From contig NW_024532761.1 of the NCBI RefSeq assembly GCF_016097555.1, positions 124,001 to 188,000 of the forward strand: DNA of 64,000 nt. The letters run 5' to 3'. Shown piece after piece: positions 55,383 through 64,000 of this stretch. The translations under genes and the position numbers were made by a program. The notes under the pieces are model-generated. The model saw only the letters and a list, made by a program, of their open reading frames with translations, did not search any database and was not told the origin of the DNA. Position 1 is the stretch's first letter, and each line of letters starts with the position of its first letter. This DNA is from Gigantopelta aegis. Lineage: Eukaryota > Mollusca > Gastropoda > Neomphalida > Peltospiridae.

Positions 55383-58300
55383 ATGGCTGCCGGTTAGCGT
55401 GAGTTTGACGACTTTGCCTACAACCCTCCTTCGAGTAATTAATGCATGTCCTATAAATAAAACAATAACACAGTCTAACTTGCTTTTGAAATTTTGTGGC
55501 GTGGTTTGGTTATTGTTCTTTTCTTTTTCACATAGCTACTGCGTCTAATCCTCAAGTAACAAAATATTTACGAGAAATTGAAGAAAATGTCCAACACTTT
55601 GTCAAAAATGGTATAATAAATATACATAAAAAATTTATAAACTGCCTCATCCTCATGTCAATACTTCCATAGATTCGTACACATAGGTCTGGGGGTATAA
55701 AAATGCATAGAGTTTGAGGTTTAAACTTGGTATTATCTACTTCAAAACAATAATATTGTAGTAATATCCTGGAAGTCATTTAAGTATTGCCACCACCCTT
55801 CATTTCAACATAGCCACACCCACTTTTAAGTAGCATCTTAGTACATTTTGATGCATGTAACAACCCAATTAAAGGGATTTTAAGGGGTGTGTCCATAGCA
55901 ACATTTGCTATGTATTGTCATGTACATGTATACATGTAACATAATTATTCTTTTTTAACCCTTTGTTAGTTGATATAATTGAAAAGCGGACTGACTTGTT
56001 GGACACTAGACAAGATACTCAAGAGCTAAGGGAAGAAATGTAAGTATTCATATAGAGAGAATGTCCCTGTCTTAATTAACTTTACTAAATTAGAGAGGAC
56101 ATCCTTGTCATAATTAGAGAGTATCCCCTATAGGCTGTCCAAGTTGAGAAAAGCCACCCAGACGTGTGAATAACTTTTGCCGTTTTACGTGCTATCGACA
56201 TGAAACTTGCACAATCGATTTAGCTCACAAATGCGCATTTTATATATAAAATTTGGCTCTCTAGCACTACGAGAAGTACCAAACTAGAAAACTCCATACA
56301 TTTTCAATGGCATACCTTTCACATACTTCAAATTGCACACCTTCGAGGGTTTAATAAAAAAACACAATTTTCGCTTTGAGTAGTCAGCCATCTGTCACGT
56401 GGCAATTCAAAATTACAATTCTAATTATATGAACAAATGGTATATTATACCAATTTATTACTAAAATAATAACCAGGTATCGTCTTTTGTGATTTGAGGC
56501 AGCTATAAAGCCACCATGGTTTTTTTTGAAAAAAACTTTTCGACAAAGAAGGAAAACTAAGAATGTCTACAACTAATCGTAACCTCTTGATGCTGGTACG
56601 TGAAAGTTTTGTAGCATCAGAGGTTCGTTTCAGAGATCCTTCAGTCCGTTTAACGCCGCCTGCCAAGTTCCTCAAAATATTCATAGACATTCACAACAAC
56701 CTTTGTTTGCGCTCTCAATCTCTTTCCAGTTGGCATATTCACAAACACGAGAGAAAACGTGGTGTGTTCGCATGACATTCACGTGAACAAGTAATGAATA
56801 TAATTAAAATATGCTTCAACACTAATTGTGTATAATAGGTGAGGAAATACCTCACCTTACATTCCATGCATAAAACACCTTTTTTTTAATGAAGGGGCTC
56901 TTCTCAACTTGGACAGCCTATAGTTATAATTAATGTATAAATTAAAGATATTTCTGTGTTATGGAGAATACACTGGAGTGGTAGAAATTATATTAATTAT
57001 AATATTGACCTTAATGACAGGGTTATACTCATTATATTAATGACCTCATATATCTTCTACTCTAGTATCCAGTTAGTTGCTGACACAGCACAATTAGCCA
57101 AAATCACAAATTCTCCAATACAAAAGTTAAGATTACAAAGCCGAACTCTGACTGTAGTAAGTATATAAGATAGATAGAATGAACTCTGACTGTAGTAAGT
57201 ATATAAGATAGATAGAATGAACTTCTATAATGTTTCTGTGACAGTTTTGTTACTGACTTAGTTAGATAGATAGATGTATTTGTTGATAGATGAATGGATG
57301 GATGTACTTATTGTTACCATATATGGTTATGACAATCTGTGAATAGTTGAACTAAAATGTATAGTCTGTTATTTTCCTTTTTTTTATAAATTTAGAGTGA
57401 ACGTAATCAATTTGAGAATTTAATGACATCATTTAGTTCAGCTGGCATCAAGTTTCAAAAATTTACAAAGAGTAAGTTTTACAGAGCACAAGTACATATG
57501 TACATGTACATGTACATATGTACATATATATGTACATGTATATGTACACGTACATATGTACATATATATTTACATATATATGTACATGTACATATATATA
57601 TGTACATGTATATGTACACGTACATATGTACATATATATTTACATATATATGTACATGTACATATGTACATATATATGTACATGTATATGTACACGTACA
57701 TATAGTACATATATATGTAAATATATATGTAAATATATATGTACATATACATGTACATTTACATGTATATGTACATATGTATTAGACTATATCTATATAA
57801 TAGAAAAATTTCATATGAGTATTTAAAATTAAAATATTATAATAGACTCCTCCTACCTATGGTATAATGGACATGATGTCCTGAACAAGCATATCTTTAC
57901 AAATCTATTTCTCTTAGACCAGCTTCAGCTTTAAATGCATTAATTTGTGTGGGTGTAATGATTCTTACATCAACACTTATGATCTAGTCAGTTTGTAATT
58001 TCTTCATCTTTACATATTTAATTGTTAATGTAGATGATATTTATTTCATGTGCTTATGATGACATTGTTTAATGTAGTCAGTTTTAAGAAGTAGGAGTTT
58101 CAATAACAAAAATCTCAATAACACTACTACTATGTCATTACATCATAATGATATAATATATATAACTCTTTGAAATTGGTATGATGAAATCTTTTTTCTT
58201 TATTATAATATATAAACCATATTTGTTGTATAGAAAATATTAAATAGATTCTATGTAGTTAGTTTATATACAATGTATATGAAATTTAGTAAACAATATC

Positions 58301-59375
58301 TACATAATGACTGTATATTAAACTAATAACTACACATTTTTATAAATTTTCAAGAAACAAGTATGATTTCAAAAAATAGGGTTATAGTTGTGTATATATG
58401 ACTCATGTCTCCTTATATGGTAATATCTTATATATCAAAAATTTCATGTGGATGTATATTTTTTTCTCTGTAGCTGACTCAGAATCTGAGAAAGAATTAG
58501 TGAACAAGTCAAGAGAAGCTAGACAGGTAATTCACACAATGTACATGTAAAATGTACATTGATATAAAACATTAGATATAATGAGATTAGATATAAAAAA
58601 TTAAATTCTAAATATAGTAATAAAAGTTTCTATTTATAGTATAATGTCAAGAAAGATTACATATATCACTAAATCCTAAATATAGTAATAAAATTTTCTA
58701 TTTATAGTATAATGTCAAGAAAGATTACATATACCACTAAATCCTAAATATAGTAATAAAAGTTTCTATTTATAGTATAATGTCAAGAGAGATTACATAT
58801 ACCACTAAATCCTAAATATAGTAATAAAAGTTTCTATTTATAGTATAATGTCAAGAGAGATTACATATACCACTAAATCCTAAATATAGTAACACAAGTT
58901 GATAACAATGTTATTAGTTAGAGAATACTTAGGACTTTGGAACAAACAAGTGACCTCACCTATTTGTTTAAATTCACAGTCTTTTAACTTAACAATATAA
59001 GATATCCAACTTTCCTTAATGATATTCATAGTTATGACATCATCCTTTTTATACAGAGATCATCGTCATCATATAGTGACAATGATACTTCTGGTAATCC
59101 TTTTGGAGAAGAAGATGATGAAAAACTTATAAATCACAATTTGTAAGTATATTATAAATGATCTTTACTTATTTTGATGTTGTCGATCTTATATTCAATT
59201 TACAAAACATAATGCCTTTAATGGCCCAAAAGGGTAGTTTTTTTTATTATGAGGTAGCCCCTATCATTACTGAGTTATTTTACTTATTTTGTAAGGCTAG
59301 CGATTTCCTGTTGATTTGGCTTACAGCTGCTCATAGTTGAATACCAGACTTGTTTACCACTAAATTGGAGACATA

Positions 59376-59440
<65 letters not shown>

Positions 59441-61104
59441 TATATTTTTATATATATATATAATATCTGTGTGTCTTGCCAACCAAGATTGTTTACATAC
59501 ACACACTCTCTCTCTTATGCTGTAGACGAGATGATTATCATGATAGAATGGCTGAACAGATTGAGTTAGAACAAGATGCAAGTTTGTTAGAGGAAAGAGA
59601 ACAACAAATGAGACAACTTGAGGTGGGTGTGGCTTCCATGCCAATGTTAACTTTAATAGTATTAATGTTGGGTATTTGAACTATAACACTTACAGTATTG
59701 AAAGATCAGATCATTATAGACAACAAACATATAATACAGTATATATATATATATATATATATACGTGTATCTATTTTTAGTATTATTGTATGAAATGTGT
59801 AGTGCTATTAATGGTAGCTATCCTAGGTCACTGTGGTAAGTACTGATGTTCACTACTCTAGAGCTTACTAATAGTAGCTATCCTAGGTCACTGTGGTAGG
59901 TACTGATGTTCACTAGTCTAGAGCTTACTAAAGGTACCTATCCTAGGTCACTGGTAAGTACTGATGTTCACTAGTCTAGAGCTTACTAATGGTAGCTATC
60001 CTAGATCACTGTGGTAAGTACTGTAGTCTAGAGCTTATTAGCTATAGCTATCAGTACTGTTATTAACATTCTTATATCTCTGTTGATCTAGACTGATATA
60101 TTAGACATTAACGATATCTTCCGTGATCTTGGTACAATGGTTCATGAACAAGGGGAAGTCATTGGTAAATAAAAATTATTAAAGTATAAAATAATACTAT
60201 TTTTGTTCTCAAATTACAGATAACATTGAAGCTAATGTAGAGATTGCTGGCACTCGTGTTGAAGCCGGTAACAAACAGTTAATAAAGGCCGTTAAACATA
60301 AGGTATATACTTCATTGATGGAAGGTCTTGTGATGTTAATTTCAAGACTCTACTACTAGTAGTATTGTCATAGTTATCTGGGACATGGTAACAATGTCTA
60401 TAGAGGGATGGCCTAGATTGTCCATTGAAATGTATTGCAAAGAAGATAGTAATGATAACAGTTTTATTACCCTACATAATAGCACAGTGATATATGGAAG
60501 TAAGGATATTCACCAACTTTTTAAATTGCTTTAATAACATCATGATATATGAATTGTTGTATTTATGTAGCTGTACTATTATGTAAGAATGATGGAACTG
60601 CAATCCCTACTAATATATTTTTATTAGACTAATATTATTCACCTGTACAATTACTTTATTTTAATTTATTTATTATTTATATTATTATTATTAACATCAG
60701 CATACTAGTCCCTACTGATATATGATGTCAAATAACCTGTAATTTATGACTCATTATTGGACCACTCTATATAACAAAAGGAATTCATTTTAAAGGCTTC
60801 TAAACCACATTTGTTTTTTTACTAGGAAATTTATCCTTTGACTTGTAAAGCTTCTTCTTAGTATCAATGTGATTGATGTATAAACCACAGCTGTAAACTT
60901 TCATTATTGTAACCCTTTATTTTCTTTCTCCTCTCTCCCTACATGTCTTCTTGGGATTCTTTCTCTCTCCTTCTTTTCCTACAGAGATGCAGTAGAAAAC
61001 TTACTTTGGTAATAGTCTGTATTCTCATTATAATAGTGACTGCTATAATTATTGGCATTTTGATATTGTTGGGTGCTTTGGGAGTTTTTAAGAATCAGAA
61101 ATGA
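55383..61104 (+). CDS. STX7: endosomal Qa-SNARE, syntaxin 7/12-like, 11 exons
   Basis: Mediates late-endosome and lysosome fusion (family knowledge). Exons: 55383-55434, 55536-55610, 55970-56039, 57066-57156, 57396-57471, 58474-58526, 59057-59142, 59526-59622, 60092-60164, 60220-60302, 60985-61104. Habc-domain helices include [38 protein letters not shown] and [15 protein letters not shown]. The linker is acidic. SNARE motif: [34 protein letters not shown] (ionic-layer Gln in HEQG), [19 protein letters not shown]-terminal membrane anchor of about 24 residues ends GVFKNQK. The first exon is uncertain: the ATG at 55383 is followed by an in-frame TAG before the plausible [11 protein letters not shown]. 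Either a consensus error or an earlier donor (GCCG-GTTAGC) solves it. The STX7 versus STX12 choice is not resolved. Confidence 0.93.
56129..56922. mobile_element. non-autonomous DNA transposon with 24-bp terminal inverted repeats
   Basis: Left end TATAGGCTGTCCAAGTTGAG and right end CTCAACTTGGACAGCCTATA are perfectly complementary, and the match extends a few more bases inward. If TA is the target duplication, the element is 56131-56920. It contains opposing short frames (56445-56775) without transposase motifs. It sits in syntaxin intron 3. Confidence 0.8.
57490..57780. repeat. ACATGT/ATATGT-rich simple repeat
   Basis: Degenerate tandem array of TACATG, TACATA and TATATG hexamers, self-complementary throughout, beginning 20 bp after the donor of syntaxin exon 5. 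Frames on both strands are open but meaningless. Confidence 0.9.
58590..58905 (+). repeat. 68-bp tandem repeat, about 4.3 units
   Basis: Units beginning AGTAATAAAAGTTTCTATTT and running to ATACCACTAAATCCTAAATA in syntaxin intron 6; copies differ by single bases. Confidence 0.95.
59808..60055 (+). repeat. 60-bp minisatellite, about 4 units
   Basis: Same unit as at 34.2 kb, in the syntaxin intron directly before the exon encoding the centre of the SNARE motif. The last unit is truncated about 35 bp before the acceptor. Confidence 0.95.
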
Positions 61105-61309
61105 CATACTACATCACATAAGACAATACCCATATTATTGCAGTTATACGTACTTTCAATATAAAAATTATATTATATATATTGTCCCAGTCTTATTGAT
61201 TAATTTTGTATGCTCAATTGTTGAAATAATATTCTATAATAGTATCTAATGGTGCTACCTTAAAACTAATAATTGTTAATGATTACAATGAGAAAATTAA
61301 ATAAAATAA

Positions 61310-62110
61310 AATGTCTGAACAGATTTAGTTGGAACAAGACCCAAGTTTCTTAGAAGAACAGTTAAACAAATGAGACAACTTGAAGTAGGATATAAACATC
61401 AGTACTTACCACAGTGATCTAGGATAACTACCATTTGTAAGCTCTAGACTAGTAAACATCAGTACTTACCACAGTGACCTACAATAGCTACCATTAGTAA
61501 GCTCTAGACTAGTGAACATCAGTATTTGACCTAGGACAGCTACCATTAGTAAGCTCTAGACTAGTGAACATCAGTACTTAACACAGTGACCTAGGATAGC
61601 TACTATTAGTAAGCTCTAGACTAGTGGACATCATTATTTACCATAGTGACCTAGGATAGCTACCATACAAGTATACTCTACAATACAATACTTATTATTT
61701 TACTACTTACATTGTCTTTATAACAATGGGATGTTGACTTAAAATGGTAAAATTAGATTTACTAGGAAATGTACTCTTTGATTTGTACAACTTGTGGCCA
61801 ACTCAATAATGAAAATGAGTATAGTAAACGACCACAATTATGAACTGGTAAGTCCTTTTATATATCATCCTCCCACCTTCTTACCTCAAGAGATGTAATG
61901 GAAAACATACTTTGCATGATAGTGTGTGTTCTTATTGACTGGTATCATTATTAAGTCACTGACATATACTATTACATAAAATAACATTACATACTGTCTA
62001 GTCTTGACATGTAAATTATATTATATTAGTATTGTATCAGTCATGTTACTCCATTCGTGTTTCTCAATTGCTGAAAATAATATGGTATCTATTAATGTTG
62101 CTACTACTGC
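61310..62110 (+). pseudogene. decayed duplicate of the syntaxin 3' end
   Basis: 61311-61390 (ATGTCTGAACAGATTTAGTT..., ...ATGAGACAACTTGAAGTAGG) is a mutated copy of syntaxin exon 8 (59552-59630). 61762-61800 matches intron sequence near 60824. 61897-61955 (AGAGATGTAATGGAAAACAT) matches the start of the membrane-anchor exon (60985). 62036-62110 matches the 3' UTR from about 61188. Order and orientation are kept, so it is a tandem partial duplication carrying introns, not a processed copy. An in-frame TAG and loss of much of the exons show it is dead. Confidence 0.8.
61395..61665 (-). repeat. 60-bp minisatellite, about 4.5 units, inverted
   Basis: Sits in the syntaxin relic at the place homologous to the 59.8-kb block in the live gene, but in the opposite orientation. 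Confidence 0.95.
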
Positions 62111-62309
62111 TGTGAGCAATATAATGTGACAACATGTGACAAAAATTGTGTTGTAGAATATGTAGTAAGCATGAATTTGTGTATTTGTAGATTTTCAATA
62201 ATAATGGCTGGTTGCATCCTTTCAACAACAACGTTTAGTTTATAAAAGATGAGTAGTTCATCATAACTTGTGCAGTAGTTAGTGTTATAGTTAGACTGAT
62301 GTGTAAAGA

Positions 62310-63253
62310 ATGGGACTACCTTTTATTCAATGTACAAAATCTTGGAGAGGATTGGGCTACAATGTGATAGCTGTTCAATCTAGCCCACTTTTTATTCTCA
62401 TGTTCTTACTGTTACTAACACAACGTTAGTATAATATAATATATGTAATGTTTAGACACCACAGGATTGTCTGTTAACTGTAAACCAGTCCAAGTAATAA
62501 TATCCAATGAGATTATTCACCAAAATGAGGTCAGATATGTACATGTTTATATTCATTGGATGTAACTGTCATTTCTTTAGACCTATATTTATAAATCTAA
62601 TGTTGTTGTGAATTATCCAGTCATCACATGCAAAGATAAAGGATGGAAAAAAAATTACAATCATTGGTTTTGTGGTCCCTTAAACCAGTTAATATGATAC
62701 CTACAGGTAAAGTCTAGTATCACTACTTTTTATTGCTGGAAAATATTTCACATTAGTAGTTACATTAAATTTTTAACAGTCTTTAGAGGTCCAACTGGAA
62801 GTTCACACTTTGCTATGCTTACTATTTAGGGTGTGTGCGTACACAACTTTCTCTTGTACTTGTACAAACATAGTAATTTTTAAATGAATTTATCGTTTAT
62901 TTGGTGATATAAAGGCTAGCTGGACAATACCTTATCCATTCCTAATTGTAATACTATTTTTATGTATTAGATGTTATTATACTAATCATAACAAGTAGTA
63001 TTGTTCTTACATTTGATGTGGTGATGGTGACAGTTTGTCTGATCATACTATGTTATTATCTGAGTAAGAAGAGAAAAAAAAAGCAACTGATGATCTCATG
63101 GAATCATCAAATAATATTAGTCCACATTCTCCTATATATCATATACCAGTAGACAGTTTCACAACACCAGTGCATTTGACATCAATGTCTTATATAAGTG
63201 ATCCTGATTGGAGATTACCTCAACAATATAATTTATCAGAGGCTATTGTCTAG
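62310..63253 (+). CDS. small type I membrane protein, Cys-containing ectodomain, 4 exons
   Basis: Exons 62310-62424, 62456-62529, 62581-62706, 62971-63253; about 200 residues. The N-terminal region ends in a hydrophobic SPLFILMFLLLLTQ, a late signal peptide or signal anchor. The short ectodomain has three Cys (SVNCKPVQV, VITCKDKGW, HWFCGP), the last part recalling the end of a sushi/CCP module (C..G.W....C), though too short to call. One membrane span (VVMVTVCLIILCYYL) is followed by a basic stop-transfer SKKRKKK. The cytoplasmic tail of about 60 residues has several Tyr (SPIYHIPVD, SMSYISD, QQYNLSEA). Two short indels (one C near 62682, one A in the poly-A near 63080) must be allowed for. 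Family not recognised. Confidence 0.6.
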
Positions 63254-63894
63254 CATATATATATTAGTTTCTTTTGTATATGCTTTTGTAATGTTTATTT
63301 TTCAATTTTGTAATGTTTATTTTTCAATTTTATTTCACCAATTTAAATTTTTAATTTTAATTGCTGATGATGTAATACAACAGTAATATAATATAACTCT
63401 TGCTAATTTAGTGCATATACTAAATTTTGGTGGCATGTTTTCTACACACAGCTGTCGATTACTTCCTTCCTAGCCCCCTGGCAGTCTCTCTCCTTCCCTT
63501 CAGTATATGTATTTAATCCGTAGTCTCATTTCAGTAGTCACTACATTAAAAATACATTAACACAATCAACGCTATATATAGTCAATGTCTGTCTTATCTA
63601 AAAGTCGACATCTGTTATGTAACTTTATTTACTGATTATGGAATGACTGTAATATGAATACACACGAGACTAGCTTAATAGAGACGTATGAAATACACTA
63701 CAGCTGAAGGAATGTACATGTTTTTCACCATGTACATTACAAGTAGATTACATGCTTTGGTGCATCGACATTCTTGGAAATGTATACACTTCACAACTAT
63801 ATGATTACATTGTGGTCACTATATGTATGGTCACTATAAATAATTGGTCTTTCTATTGCGCTTGAAGAGATATTAGAGTGGATTGCAGGCTAAC
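63254..63894. other. intergenic region, no gene seen
   Basis: Contains a short direct repeat (TTTTGTAATGTTTATTTTTC twice at 63283-63328) and otherwise unremarkable sequence leading to the next start codon. Confidence 0.6.
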
Positions 63895-64000
63895 ATGACT
63901 GTTACTTGGCGTATTCAAGCCTTAGTCTGTATTCTCTTACAACTAACTCTCTTCCAACCTGGTCAAAGTTGTCTTGACTACGAACAAATTTGTGTGCAGC
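63895..64000 (+). CDS. 5' end of a secreted or membrane protein, cut by window end
   Basis: ATG at 63895 followed by a clear signal peptide (VTWRIQALVCILLQLTLF, then QPGQS as likely cleavage region) and CLDYEQICVQ. The frame is open to the last base. It lies in the same orientation as the small membrane protein upstream and may belong to the same kind of surface-protein cluster. Family unknown. Confidence 0.55.
   Translation, partial: MTVTWRIQALVCILLQLTLFQPGQSCLDYEQICVQ

Noticed and set aside
56445-56775. Opposing 81- and 70-codon frames as a gene in syntaxin intron 3
   Set aside because: They lie wholly inside a non-autonomous transposon, overlap on opposite strands and show no transposase or host motif.

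Overview
The window is nuclear DNA of an animal, most likely a sponge or another early-branching metazoan. It is AT-rich, and its genes are compact with many short GT-AG introns. The gene set is metazoan in character: a Src-type tyrosine kinase, an NRF1/erect-wing factor, a CCP5 tubulin deglutamylase, an endosomal syntaxin, a calcium-independent phospholipase A2, TFIIH p8 and ribosomal protein S12. The sponge assignment is inference; the animal assignment is well supported.

Layout: 0.8-7.7 kb (+) ankyrin-patatin phospholipase (iPLA2 type). 8.1-25.5 kb (-) tandem array of about ten complete, damaged or partial TLC-domain membrane-protein genes, interleaved with blocks of a 36-bp minisatellite and interrupted by a deleted LINE; a ULP/PHD-like relic and an orphan exon also lie here. 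26.5-28.0 kb (+) RPS12. 29.1-36.1 kb (-) Src-type kinase, whose introns hold Penelope-like retroelement ends with hammerhead-ribozyme signatures. 36.4-38.2 kb (+) GTF2H5, head to head with the kinase. 38.7-42.4 kb (-) NRF1-like transcription factor. 42.4-48.8 kb mostly minisatellite and AT-rich DNA with two possible terminal exons. 48.8-55.2 kb (-) AGBL5/CCP5, head to head (187 bp) with 55.4-61.1 kb (+) syntaxin 7/12-like. 61.3-62.1 kb decayed copy of the syntaxin 3' end. 62.3-63.3 kb (+) small type I membrane protein. 63.9-64.0 kb (+) start of a secreted or membrane protein cut by the window end.

Two points govern how the annotation should be read. First, nearly every conserved gene, even RPS12, needs one or more single-base indels, mostly in homopolymers, to stay in frame while its splice sites are intact. 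Uncorrected consensus error is the simplest reading, so long ORFs are a poor guide here and the TLC copies cannot all be called pseudogenes. Second, two minisatellites (58 bp and 60 bp units) recur at many separate loci in both orientations, largely inside introns, and behave like a dispersed family rather than local slippage products.

The genes do not form one pathway. AGBL5, syntaxin, Src, NRF1, GTF2H5 and RPS12 are ordinary cell-biology genes. The region of real novelty is the TLC array with its minisatellite, followed by the Penelope/hammerhead remnants.
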